Source: Halostella limicola
GTDB taxonomy: Archaea; Halobacteriota; Halobacteria; Halobacteriales; Natronoarchaeaceae
DNA: 64,000 nt
Direction of reading: 5' to 3'
Assembly (NCBI RefSeq): GCF_003675875.1
Contig: NZ_RCDI01000004.1
Location: forward strand, 124,001 to 188,000
The position numbers and the translations under genes were made by a program. Each line of letters begins with the position of its first letter. Within the stretch, counting starts at the first letter, position 1. Below the pieces are notes generated by a model. That model ran no database searches, was not told the origin of the DNA, and was given only the letters and a program-made list of their open reading frames with translations. Below, in pieces: positions 7,869 to 15,396 of this stretch.

Positions 7869-8447
7869 TCAGACGAGGAGCTGGATGTCGGCGTCGGCCA
7901 TGTCCTGCAGAGCGGTTGCGGCGCCGACGCCGGTGGTGACGCCGTCGTAGAAGTCGTCCTCGTCGTAGTCCATCAGGTCGATGGTCATCTGGCAGGCCTG
8001 GAACTCGACGCCCATCTCGAGGCTGGTTTCGACGAGTTCCTCGATCGTCGCCGTGTCGTTGTCTTCGATTTTCTTCTCCATCATCTTCGTCGTCACGCGG
8101 TCCATTCCGGGGAGCGCGCCGACGACGTTGGGAACCGGCATGTTCGGATTGCCGACCGAACTGAGCTTCAGGTCCTTCGAGCGCTCCTCGTGGAGGATCT
8201 CCAGCCCCCAGAACGTGTGGAACACGGTCACGTCGTAGCCGAAGGCGGCCGCCGTGCTCGCGAGGATCAGCGGCGGGTACGCCATGTCGAGCGTGCCCTT
8301 GGTGGCGATGATGCTCATCTTCCTGCTATCGTCCTCGCTGTCCGCCGTGGCCTCAGCGAGCGCGTTCTCGAGGTCGTCGACGCGCGCGGCGAGTTCCGCA
8401 CGCGAGGGTGCGTCGTCGGCCGGCACGTCGGATGTCTCCGTGCTCAT
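7869..8447 (-). CDS. DsrE/DsrF-like sulfur-relay protein
   Basis: 192 residues from ATG 8447; a GTG at 8453 that overlaps the tusA stop is the alternative start. An N-terminal acidic coiled stretch (residues ~12-40, RAELAARVDDLENALAEA) precedes the DsrE domain, which begins KMSIIATKGTLDMAYPPLILASTAAAFG. A cysteine in EFQACQMTIDLM near residue 150 matches the position of the active cysteine in DsrE/peroxiredoxin-like DrsE family proteins. DsrE-like proteins take sulfane sulfur from TusA. The gene follows tusA directly in the same operon, which matches the known tusA-dsrE partnership. A decayed copy lies at 925-1140. Confidence 0.9.
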   Translation of the reverse strand: MSTETSDVPADDAPSRAELAARVDDLENALAEATADSEDDSRKMSIIATKGTLDMAYPPLILASTAAAFGYDVTVFHTFWGLEILHEERSKDLKLSSVGNPNMPVPNVVGALPGMDRVTTKMMEKKIEDNDTATIEELVETSLEMGVEFQACQMTIDLMDYDEDDFYDGVTTGVGAATALQDMADADIQLLV

Positions 8448-8449
8448 CG

Positions 8450-8695
8450 TCACTCGGTCTTGCGCACGTAGTGTTTGTACACGTCGTCGCCCTCCTCTTG
8501 GTCGACGAGTTCGACGCCGGCGGTGCCGGACGCCCAGCCGTCGATGTCGCTCATACTCCCCGGGTCGGTCGCCAGCACTTCCAGTACCTCACCCTCCGCC
8601 AGGTCGTCGATGGCGGATTTGGTCTTCACGACCGGCATGGGACACGATGCGCCTTTCACGTCGAGCGTCTCCGCGATGTCGAATTCCGTACTCAT
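8450..8695 (-). CDS. tusA: TusA-family sulfurtransferase
   Basis: 81 residues from ATG 8695. The TusA signature is complete: LDVKGASCPMPVVKTK with the active cysteine at residue 18 in C-P-x-P, and the typical two-layer alpha/beta fold spacing with EGEVLEVLATDPGSM. TusA carries sulfur as a cysteine persulfide and hands it on to DsrE or other acceptors. Its stop overlaps the alternative GTG start of the dsrE-like gene. It is divergent from the rhodanese/MBL gene, sharing a 250-base control region that contains matching CCTATATTGTG elements. Its own TATA box is TTTTAAC on the minus strand at about 8751-8757. Confidence 0.92.
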   Translation of the reverse strand: MSTEFDIAETLDVKGASCPMPVVKTKSAIDDLAEGEVLEVLATDPGSMSDIDGWASGTAGVELVDQEEGDDVYKHYVRKTE

Positions 8696-8732
8696 TGGTT
8701 GTCCGCTCCGTTGGTCTGTATTGGAGCTATCG

Positions 8733-8743
8733 CACAATATAGG
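8733..8743 (-). promoter_or_regulatory. CCTATATTGTG element, tusA side
   Basis: On the minus strand this reads CCTATATTGTG and stands about eight bases downstream of the TTTTAAC box of the tusA promoter. An identical 11-mer on the plus strand lies at 8871-8881 before the rhodanese/MBL gene, so the pair is inverted across the divergent control region. Its placement next to the transcription start suggests an operator. Confidence 0.5.
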
Positions 8744-8870
8744 GCCCATGGTTAAAAGAATGTTGGTTCTTGTGGTGAATCTGAACAACCATGCTCTATC
8801 CCTGTCGGCTTATATGGGTCAGTACCTCCGATTCGAGTGTCTTGGAGAGTGTGGAATTTGATATCGGGGT

Positions 8871-8881
8871 CCTATATTGTG
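8871..8881 (+). promoter_or_regulatory. CCTATATTGTG element, rhodanese/MBL side
   Basis: Plus-strand copy of the 11-mer found inverted at 8733-8743. It lies 20 bases upstream of the presumed BRE/TATA of the rhodanese/MBL promoter. The TATTGT core also starts the TATTGTACA elements at 1337 and 12564. Confidence 0.5.
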
Positions 8882-8900
8882 TGGTTAGTGGATTACTATG

Positions 8901-8916
8901 CAAACCCTTTTGTACA
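8901..8916 (+). promoter_or_regulatory. Core promoter with TTTGTACA, rhodanese/MBL gene
   Basis: CAAACCCTTTTGTACA resembles the core promoters at 1352-1364 (CCAAAACCCTTAA) and 12579-12591 (CCAAAACCGTTTT). It sits about 13-28 bases before ATG 8929, a usual distance for leaderless haloarchaeal transcripts. The TGTACA core overlaps its right end. Confidence 0.5.
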
Positions 8917-8928
8917 TCCGTCCGGTAG

Positions 8929-10137
8929 ATGGGGGTACACGATATGAACGCCGAAGACTTCCCGACTCCCGACGTCGAAGTCGAAACGATCGCACCGGAG
9001 ACGCTGAAGAGCCGCATCGACGCGGGCGAGGAGCTCACGCTTCTCGACGCGCGGATGAACTCCGACTACGATGAGTGGCGCATCGACGGCGAGAACGTCA
9101 CCTCCATCAACGTCCCGTACTTCGAGTTCCTCGAAGACGACATCGACGAGGACGTTCTCGAACGGATCCCCGCCGACCGCGAGGTGACCGTCCTCTGTGC
9201 GAAAGGCGGCGCCAGCGAGTTCGTCGCGGGAACGCTCGCCGAGCGCGGCTACGACGTTAACCACCTCGAAGACGGCATGAACGGCTGGGCGCGCATCTAC
9301 GAGGCCGTCGAGGTCGCAGACTACGACGGCGCCGGCACGCTACTGCAGTACCAGCGCCCGTCCTCGGGCTGTCTGGGCTACCTGCTGTACGACGACGGCG
9401 AGGCCGCGATTATCGACCCGCTGCGCGCGTTCACCGACCGCTACCTCGCGGACGCTGATGACCTCGGCGTCGAGCTCGAGTACGCGCTCGACACGCACGT
9501 CCACGCCGACCACATCTCGGGCGTGCGCGACCTCGACGACGACGGCGTCGAGGGCGTCATCCCCGATGCCGCCGTCGACCGCGGCGTCACCTACGCCGAC
9601 GAACTCACTCGGGCCGAGGACGGCGATACTTTCGAAGTCGGTGACGCCACCATCGAGACCGTCTACACGCCCGGCCACACGACCGGGATGATGTCGTACC
9701 TCGTCGACGACAGCCTGCTCGCGACCGGCGACGGGCTGTTCATCGAGAGCGTCGCGCGCCCCGACCTCGAGGAGGGTGACGACGGCGCACCCGACGCCGC
9801 GCGCATGCTCTACGAGTCGCTCCAGGAGCGGGTGCTGACCCTCGACGACGACACGCTGGTCGGGGGCGCGCACTTCAGCGACGCGGCCGAGCCCGCCGAT
9901 GACGGCACCTACACCGCGCCGATCGGCCAGCTCGTCGAGGAGATGGACGCGCTCACGATGGACGAAGAGGCGTTCGTCGAGCTGATCCTCTCGGACATGC
10001 CGCCGCGGCCGGCCAACTACGAGGACATCATCGCGACGAACCTCGGTCAGAACGAGGTCGACGACGAGGAGGCGTTCACCCTCGAACTGGGTCCGAACAA
10101 CTGCGCGGCGAGCCAGGACTCGCTCGCGGGTGACTGA
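8929..10137 (+). CDS. Rhodanese-metallo-beta-lactamase fusion, persulfide dioxygenase-like
   Basis: 402 residues; ATG 8929 or ATG 8944 (five codons later) may be the start. A rhodanese domain comes first (residues ~15-125, ending GMNGW) with the active-site loop CAKGGAS at 90-96. The metallo-beta-lactamase domain follows: SSGCLGYLL at ~145-153, the metal ligands TH-VHADH (H190, H192, D194, H195), the TPGHTTG histidine near 245, and a TGDGLFIESVARPD loop. This matches ETHE1/PDO-like persulfide dioxygenases, which oxidise glutathione- or other low-molecular persulfides to sulfite. The end of the MBL part (NYEDIIATNLGQNE, LGPNNCAA) is the usual PDO-like tail. Rhodanese N-terminal is the reverse of the better-known PDO-rhodanese order. 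It leads an operon with two YeeE-type genes. Confidence 0.9.
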   Translation: MGVHDMNAEDFPTPDVEVETIAPETLKSRIDAGEELTLLDARMNSDYDEWRIDGENVTSINVPYFEFLEDDIDEDVLERIPADREVTVLCAKGGASEFVAGTLAERGYDVNHLEDGMNGWARIYEAVEVADYDGAGTLLQYQRPSSGCLGYLLYDDGEAAIIDPLRAFTDRYLADADDLGVELEYALDTHVHADHISGVRDLDDDGVEGVIPDAAVDRGVTYADELTRAEDGDTFEVGDATIETVYTPGHTTGMMSYLVDDSLLATGDGLFIESVARPDLEEGDDGAPDAARMLYESLQERVLTLDDDTLVGGAHFSDAAEPADDGTYTAPIGQLVEEMDALTMDEEAFVELILSDMPPRPANYEDIIATNLGQNEVDDEEAFTLELGPNNCAASQDSLAGD

Positions 10138-10145
10138 AACCGCCG

Positions 10146-10637
10146 ATGGTGACTGACCCGCTCCCGCTGCAGGTGGCCGCCGAACTGTTCCCCAACGGGA
10201 TCAGTCGCTACGCCGTCGGCGGGCTGCTCGTCGGGCTCGGCGTGACCGTCATCTACCTCGGCACCGGCATCAGCGCTGGCGCGAGCACGTTCCTCGAGTC
10301 CACGCTGTCGTACGTGTCCGACCGGTCCCGGTTCCAGCAGTACGTCAGCTCTCGTGATTGGCGGCTGGTGTTCACGGTCGGGATCGTTCTGGGTGCGGCC
10401 GTGTACGCGGTCGTGTATCAGGGCGGGGCGTGGACGACGGACGTCCAGCCGTGGCGACTGCTCGTCGGCGGTATCTTCGTCGGCGTGGGAACGCGCGTCG
10501 GCAAGGGCTGTACCTCCGGCCACGGCGTCTGCGGTGTCGGTTCGGCGTCGAAGACGTCGATCGTCGGCGTCGTCACGTTCCTGCTCGTCGCCATCGCGAC
10601 CGCGCAACTCGTCGCGGCACTGGGGGTGAGCCCGTAA
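10146..10637 (+). CDS. YeeE/YedE family sulfur transporter, first half
   Basis: 163 residues, starting eight bases after the MBL gene. Four membrane segments: YAVGGLLVGLGVTVIYLGTG (21-40), LVFTVGIVLGAAVYAVVY (73-90), LLVGGIFVGVGTRVG and IVGVVTFLLVAIATAQLV. The hallmark GKGCTSGHGVCG is at about 121-132, carrying the conserved cysteines that in bacterial YeeE contact thiosulfate. YeeE-type proteins import thiosulfate or related sulfane species. Here the family is split in two genes: this one and the next, each one half. The two are adjacent (stop then start without spacing), so they should assemble as a heterodimer. Confidence 0.9.
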   Translation: MVTDPLPLQVAAELFPNGISRYAVGGLLVGLGVTVIYLGTGISAGASTFLESTLSYVSDRSRFQQYVSSRDWRLVFTVGIVLGAAVYAVVYQGGAWTTDVQPWRLLVGGIFVGVGTRVGKGCTSGHGVCGVGSASKTSIVGVVTFLLVAIATAQLVAALGVSP

Positions 10638-11096
10638 ATGTCCGACCGACACCCCGCGTTCATGCCGCTGGTGCTCGTCGGCGGCCTGATCTTCGGGTTC
10701 GGGCTGGCGTACAGCCACATGGCCCGCCCGGAGGTGGTGCTGAACTTCCTCCAGTTCGAGGACTTCGGGCTGGTGTTCGTGATGTTCGGCGGGGCCGCGG
10801 TGACCGGGCTGACGTTCTTCGTCGCTCCGCGGCTCGTAGGACGGGCGCCCCTGACCGGCGACAGCTTCGAGCGGCGACTGAAGTCCTTCGACCGGGACGT
10901 GCTCGTCGGAGGAGCGATCTTCGGCGTCGGCTGGGGGCTGTCCGGGATCTGTCCCGGTGCGGCCTACGCTAGCCTCGGGATCGGTAACGTGACGATCCTC
11001 TGGGCGCTCGCCGGGATGTTCCTCGGGGCGTACCTGCAGGGCTACTGGCGGAGCCGCACGACCGAGACCGGTCCCGTGGCATCGGGTGCCGACTAA
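10638..11096 (+). CDS. YeeE/YedE family sulfur transporter, second half (DUF6691-like)
   Basis: 152 residues starting right after the previous stop. Segments: PLVLVGGLIFGFGLAYSHMA (10-29), FGLVFVMFGGAAVTGLTFFVA (45-65), VLVGGAIFGVGWGLSGICPGAAYAS (89-113) and a final ILWALAGMFLGAYLQGY. The hallmark GLSGICPGAA has the conserved cysteine. It is the partner half of the gene before it. The unit order rhodanese/MBL-YeeE-YeeE suggests that imported sulfane sulfur is fed to the dioxygenase. Confidence 0.88.
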   Translation: MSDRHPAFMPLVLVGGLIFGFGLAYSHMARPEVVLNFLQFEDFGLVFVMFGGAAVTGLTFFVAPRLVGRAPLTGDSFERRLKSFDRDVLVGGAIFGVGWGLSGICPGAAYASLGIGNVTILWALAGMFLGAYLQGYWRSRTTETGPVASGAD

Positions 11097-11117
11097 CCCC
11101 GCATACTTCGTTCAGAG

Positions 11118-12299
11118 ATGGATCCCTCCACAGTCGGACTGTTCCTGACCGCCGGATCGGCGAGTCTGTTCATGGCCTGGGTCATCGGGGCCGGGTCGAG
11201 CGGCGCGACGCCGTTCGCCCCCGCCGTGGGTGCCAACGCCGTTTCGACGATGCGAGCGGCGTTCATCGTCGGTATCTTCGGCTTTGCGGGCGCGGTCGTA
11301 CAGGGGAGCAACGTCTCCGAGGCCGTCGGTCGAGGACTGATCGGCGGCGTGAGTCTCCCGGCGACGGCCGTCATCATCGTGTTGCTGATCGGCGCCGGGC
11401 TCATGGCGATCGGTATCAAGACGGGCTATCCGATCGCGACAGCGTTTACCGTGACCGGGTCGGTCATCGGGGTCGGACTCGCGCTCGGTGGAACGCCCGT
11501 CTGGCCGAAGTACCTCCAGATCGGTGCCGTCTGGGTGCTGACGCCGTTCGTCGGCGGCGGCCTCGCGTACGCCATCGCGAGTGTCCTCCCCCGGTCCGAC
11601 GTGCCGGAGCGATACAGCGTCTCCATTCTGGCCGGTCTGGTCGGTGCGGTCCTCGCGAACGTCGAGTTCGCGTATCTCGGTCCGAACGGCGCGGCCGGCT
11701 CCCTCGTCGGGGTCAGCCAGCGGACTCTCGGGAGCGACGGGATAGCGATCCCTCTCGCAGTTTCGCTGCTCGCCGCAGCTGTCGTCGCCGGGTTCGTCAC
11801 GCGAGACATCCGTCGTGATATGAGCGGGGGACTGCGACGGGTGCTTCTCGCTCTCGGCTCGCTGGTCGCGTTCTCCGCGGGCGGGAGCCAGGTCGGACTC
11901 GCCGTCGGTCCGCTGCTCCCCCTCCTCGACGGCCCGGAGACGGTTCCGGTGATCGCGATCCTGACCGGCGGCGGATTCGGGATCCTCGTCGGATCGTGGA
12001 CCGGCGCGCCCCGGATGATCAAATCGCTGGCGCAGGATTACTCGTCGCTCGGGCCCCGTCGGTCCATCGCCGCGCTCGTGCCGTCGTTCCTGATCGCGCA
12101 ACTCGCCGTCCTGCTCGGGGTCCCCGTCTCGTTCAACGAGATCGTCGTCAGCGCGATCATCGGGAGCGGCGCGGCCGTCGGCGGAAGCGACGCGATCGAT
12201 TCGCGGAAGATACTCGTGACGGTGAGTGCATGGGCCGGATCGCTACTGCTTGCCCTGGCAGTCGGCTATATCGCAGTCGTCCTCCTCCCGGTCGGCTGA
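11118..12299 (+). CDS. PiT-family permease, candidate sulfate/thiosulfate transporter
   Basis: 393 residues with about ten membrane segments and two PiT repeats. The first repeat has AVGANAVSTMRAAFIVGIFGFAG near residues 37-60 (GAN-x-V-S replaces the classic GANDVAN). The second is the C-terminal IGSGAAVGGSDAIDSRKILVT region. PiT proteins carry phosphate, but CysP-type members carry sulfate. Starting 21 bases after the YeeE pair and in the same operon as a persulfide dioxygenase, a sulfur anion is the likelier substrate; no phosphate-related gene is nearby. A hydrophilic loop GVSQRTLGSD lies mid-protein. Substrate assignment is inference. Confidence 0.85.
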   Translation: MDPSTVGLFLTAGSASLFMAWVIGAGSSGATPFAPAVGANAVSTMRAAFIVGIFGFAGAVVQGSNVSEAVGRGLIGGVSLPATAVIIVLLIGAGLMAIGIKTGYPIATAFTVTGSVIGVGLALGGTPVWPKYLQIGAVWVLTPFVGGGLAYAIASVLPRSDVPERYSVSILAGLVGAVLANVEFAYLGPNGAAGSLVGVSQRTLGSDGIAIPLAVSLLAAAVVAGFVTRDIRRDMSGGLRRVLLALGSLVAFSAGGSQVGLAVGPLLPLLDGPETVPVIAILTGGGFGILVGSWTGAPRMIKSLAQDYSSLGPRRSIAALVPSFLIAQLAVLLGVPVSFNEIVVSAIIGSGAAVGGSDAIDSRKILVTVSAWAGSLLLALAVGYIAVVLLPVG

Positions 12300-12563
12300 A
12301 CCGTTTCTCAGCGAACCGGGTTCCGCAAGGCCAACCCTCGGGACCGTCACCGCTGTGGGTCAATTGCGCGCGTTCAGTTTCCTTCCGCTCGTTCTAGCAG
12401 ACGACGCTCTCGTGGTGACTGAGAGACCAGTTCCCGGGCAACTGCCCGCTCGCGACACCGAGCGAACTTCGATCCGTACGAAAGAAGGTAGGCCGCCGGC
12501 TCGGTTCGAGCGATAACTTATGAGTAGCATACGTGACGCCATCTCGGAGTTACGGGGATATAG
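12300..12563. other. Stretch after the PiT gene, nothing recognised
   Basis: No open frame with family features was found on either strand. The right part becomes AT-rich before the promoter at 12564. Confidence 0.5.
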
Positions 12564-12621
12564 TATTGTACAGTAGTCCCAAAACCGTTTTCAACCCCTC
12601 TCCATTAGATAGAATTGTACA
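12564..12621 (+). promoter_or_regulatory. Promoter region with TATTGTACA and ATTGTACA elements
   Basis: TATTGTACA at 12564-12572, five bases, CCCAAAACC at 12578-12586 then GTTTTCAA, followed by a second ATTGTACA at 12614-12621. The first part repeats the trxA promoter layout at 1337-1360 including the exact five-base spacer. The second TGTACA core would lie downstream of the transcription start, as for a repressor site. Transcripts from here would read through 12672 and the TauE gene. Confidence 0.6.
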
Positions 12622-12671
12622 GAATAGTATGAAGCAGACAATCTCGACTGCAAGAGAAGAGGTGACGTACG

Positions 12672-12821
12672 ATGATCGGCGTTGAATCGCTCGGCGGATG
12701 GTCCCAAGCAGCGGCTGTCATCGGTGCTGTCCTGCTGGAAGCGATCGTGCTGTACGTGGGATACGGGGCGTTAGAGCGATTCCTCGGACCGTCGATCACC
12801 GACGCGATTCGAGGTGACTGA
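12672..12821 (+). CDS. 49-residue single-TM protein (DUF7512-like)
   Basis: ATG 12672 to TGA 12819-12821. One membrane segment (AAAVIGAVLLEAIVLYVGYG, residues ~13-32) is followed by a short amphipathic tail LERFLGPSITDAIRGD. It ends two bases before the ATG of the TauE/SafE gene, so it is surely in that operon. Its size and partner match the small haloarchaeal DUF7512 proteins, as far as I remember that family. A role as a small subunit or regulator of the exporter is likely but unproven. Confidence 0.75.
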   Translation: MIGVESLGGWSQAAAVIGAVLLEAIVLYVGYGALERFLGPSITDAIRGD

Positions 12822-12823
12822 CG

Positions 12824-13861
12824 ATGGAGATATTCGGCATCGCCGCATCACTGCTCGTGATGTTCTCCGGGTTCGGCCTCCTGATCGGCCTGCTGTTCGG
12901 CTTTTTCGGAATGGGCGGGTCGTTTCTCGTGACTCCCGCGTTGCTCGTGATGGGGTACGAGACCGATGTCGCCGTCGCGTCCGGGCTCGCGTTCGTCTTC
13001 GGGACCTCGGTCATCGCGACGCTGAAACACCGCGACCTCGGTCAGGTCGACTACAAACTCGGCGTGCTGATGATCGCGGGTACCACTGCAGGTATCGAAG
13101 TCGGCAAGCAGGGACTGCACCTACTGCAGGACCTCGGACTCGCCGATACCGTTGTGAGTGTGGCGTACGTGGGGTTGCTCGGTGGTATCGGGCTGTTCAT
13201 CACTCACCGAGCGATCAGTGACGACAGCGGCGGGGGCATCGCCCACGATGCCGAAACCGACGGGGAGTTCGACGAGGAGGACGTCCCGGAGATCGCCAGG
13301 ACGATCCAGTCGTACGAAGTCCCTCCGATGATGTCGCTCCGTGGCGGCGTGACGGTTTCGCTGTGGATGATCCTCGCCGTCGCGTTCGCCACAGGCCTGT
13401 TGTCGGGGTTCCTCGGCGTCGGCGGCGGATTCATCCGAATGCCGGCGCTGTTCTACCTCATCGGTGTGCCCGTCCCCGTCGCGGTCGGTACCGACCTGTT
13501 CGAGATCGTCTTCTCGGGCGGGATCGGTAGCTTCCTCTACGCCATCGACGGCGCGGTCGATCTCGCGATCGTCGCGCCGCTGCTGGCCGGGAGCGCCCTC
13601 GGTGCTCGGGTCGGCGCTGCGGCGACGAGCATCGTCGACGAGGACGAGATCAAGGTGTACTTCGGCGTGATGCTGCTGCTGGGCGCTATCGCCGTCGCGA
13701 TCCGGAAGATCGGCGGCGTCATCGAGATGCCCGTGCTCGACGTGGTCGCACTGGCCATCATCGTCGGTGCAGCGCTATTGGTGAGTAGCGCAGTCGTCTA
13801 CAGTTCCATCCGTGAACTCCGGACGACCTCCAACGAGACCGATACCGTCACAGCTGACTGA
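12824..13861 (+). CDS. TauE/SafE (TSUP) sulfite/organosulfonate exporter
   Basis: 345 residues with about eight membrane segments in two similar halves. The first half has LIGLLFGFFGMGGSFLVTPALLV near 20-42; the second repeats it as LLSGFLGVGGGFIRMPALFYL near 190-210, the TSUP signature G-x-G-G-x-x-x-P. A cytosolic acidic loop (residues ~135-165) separates the halves. TSUP proteins export sulfite, taurine or related sulfur anions. Sitting under the same type of promoter as trxA and downstream of the dioxygenase operon, it probably removes sulfite made by persulfide oxidation. A T5 run at about 13891 could end the transcript. Confidence 0.9.
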   Translation: MEIFGIAASLLVMFSGFGLLIGLLFGFFGMGGSFLVTPALLVMGYETDVAVASGLAFVFGTSVIATLKHRDLGQVDYKLGVLMIAGTTAGIEVGKQGLHLLQDLGLADTVVSVAYVGLLGGIGLFITHRAISDDSGGGIAHDAETDGEFDEEDVPEIARTIQSYEVPPMMSLRGGVTVSLWMILAVAFATGLLSGFLGVGGGFIRMPALFYLIGVPVPVAVGTDLFEIVFSGGIGSFLYAIDGAVDLAIVAPLLAGSALGARVGAAATSIVDEDEIKVYFGVMLLLGAIAVAIRKIGGVIEMPVLDVVALAIIVGAALLVSSAVVYSSIRELRTTSNETDTVTAD

Positions 13862-14103
13862 GGTGCGATCCGGCTGCCAGTAACGCGGTATTTTTGCACA
13901 GTTTCGACTGAGCACGCTTCGTGGGTGTCCCCGCTTCCGAGTGTTCTTCCCGGACGACCAGCAGACCGTACCACGCGTCATCGTCGACGTGATGAGGGAT
14001 ACCCGGCCTCTCGAGTTGTGTCTCATGTTCGTGGTTGGGTCTGGTTCCCTCTGTTTGAGAACTCGCCCCGTCGCTTATCGGGGTGTCTGGCGTACCACTC
14101 GGC

Positions 14104-14391
14104 ATGGGAGAACTCGAAACCGAGGCCGAGAAAACGCGGTCAGAAATCGCATCGTACCTCCGCGAATTAGCTGCGCAGCTTGACGGCGGGGGAGACGTGA
14201 CCGTTGAACTCGGCGGTCAGCAGGCACGGTTGAATCCGACGAACCCGGTGACCTTCAAACTGGAGGGAGAATCGGACTGGACCGAGGGCGAGACCGAGGC
14301 AAAACAGAGTATCGAGTTCGAGTTAGTCTGGTGGCGTGATGCTCGGACGGCGGACGAGGGAAGACTGGACATCAACACCGAGGGGGAGTAA
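14104..14391 (+). CDS. Amphi-Trp domain protein
   Basis: 95 residues from ATG 14104. The protein fits the short amphi-Trp domain family: an N-terminal helix TRSEIASYLRELAAQLDGGG, a strand DVTVELGGQQARLNP, and a last strand with tryptophans SIEFELVWW. Function is unknown; members are common in haloarchaea next to stress genes. It stands alone 29 bases before the Usp gene and may be co-transcribed. A paralog with the same I-A-S-Y-L-R helix and IEFELEW strand lies at 62373-62660. Confidence 0.85.
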   Translation: MGELETEAEKTRSEIASYLRELAAQLDGGGDVTVELGGQQARLNPTNPVTFKLEGESDWTEGETEAKQSIEFELVWWRDARTADEGRLDINTEGE

Positions 14392-14420
14392 CATTCCTTG
14401 TTTCCTTGAACCACGTGACT

Positions 14421-15302
14421 ATGTACGAGCAAATCCTATTCCCGACGGACGGAAGCGAGCCAGCAGATTCAGCCCTTGATTATGCACTCCAGATAGCGTC
14501 CGAACACGAGGCCACGATCCACGTCCTCAACGTTGCGGATACGAACCAGGACAGCCTCGTCCGGATTCAGGGGAATGTAATCGACGTCTTGGAGCAGGAA
14601 GGAGAAGAGATCGTGGAGGACGCGGCACAGCGTGCAACAGAACGCGGCATCTCCGTCGTCTCGGAGGTACTCCAGGGCGACCCGTACAGAACGATCGTCG
14701 ACTACAGCAAGCAGTGGGATATCGACTGTATCGTCATGCCGACGCACGGCAGACGTGGGCTTCAGCGGTTCCTTCTCGGGAGTGTCACTGAACGGGTCAT
14801 CAACACTGCGCACGTACCAGTAATCGCGGTCAGCCCCGATCGAGATCGGCCACTCACGTATCCACCTCAGCACATCCTCGTTCCGACGGATGGGAGTCGG
14901 GGTGCGGAACTCGCAGTAACGGAGGGAATTAACGTTGCGAAGGCGTCAGGGGCAACGCTCCATCTGCTTCATGTGGTTGAGACGGGGAACATCGGCCCGG
15001 ATGCACGATCCGTCCTGAAACAGGGCGAATTGACAGAGCGGGCATACGAAGTTATGAACGAGGCTACCGAGAGGGTCGAGGAAGCGTCGCTTGATCCAGT
15101 CACCAGCGTGATCGAGCACGGTGACCCGTCGAAGGTGATTCGTGACTACATCGACGAGAACGGAATCGATCTCGCCGTCTTGGGAACTCATGGCCGAACC
15201 GATTTCAGTCGGTACGTCATGGGCGGTGTCAGCGCCAAACTCGTCCGAACGTCACCAGTACCGGTGATGTGGGTTCGAGAATCTGACTCAGATGATACCT
15301 GA
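14421..15302 (+). CDS. Tandem universal stress protein (two UspA domains)
   Basis: 293 residues from ATG 14421 (in-frame TTG upstream disregarded). Domain 1 starts YEQILFPTDGSEPAD; domain 2 starts QHILVPTDGSRGAE near residue 150. Both keep the ATP-binding tail: MPTHGRRGLQRFLLGSVTERV in domain 1 and LGTHGRTDFSRYVMGGVSAKLV in domain 2, i.e. G-x2-G-x9-G-S/T-like. Two-domain Usps act as intramolecular dimers. Stress role is known in general but the trigger is not visible. Confidence 0.92.
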   Translation: MYEQILFPTDGSEPADSALDYALQIASEHEATIHVLNVADTNQDSLVRIQGNVIDVLEQEGEEIVEDAAQRATERGISVVSEVLQGDPYRTIVDYSKQWDIDCIVMPTHGRRGLQRFLLGSVTERVINTAHVPVIAVSPDRDRPLTYPPQHILVPTDGSRGAELAVTEGINVAKASGATLHLLHVVETGNIGPDARSVLKQGELTERAYEVMNEATERVEEASLDPVTSVIEHGDPSKVIRDYIDENGIDLAVLGTHGRTDFSRYVMGGVSAKLVRTSPVPVMWVRESDSDDT

Positions 15303-15396
15303 CTCCTGAAAGGGATGCCCCAGAGCAATTCCACTCCTTCGGTAGAATTCGACGTGTCGAGGCACAACTTTTCGCAACCGAGCCCGAATTATTCGT

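Noticed and set aside
11112-12101. A 329-codon minus-strand frame opposite the PiT gene
   Set aside because: Low-complexity R/D/E/H-rich composition typical of antisense shadows in haloarchaeal DNA.
12629-12685. 18-codon frame just before the 49-residue gene
   Set aside because: Too short and overlaps the next gene in another frame; no conserved feature.
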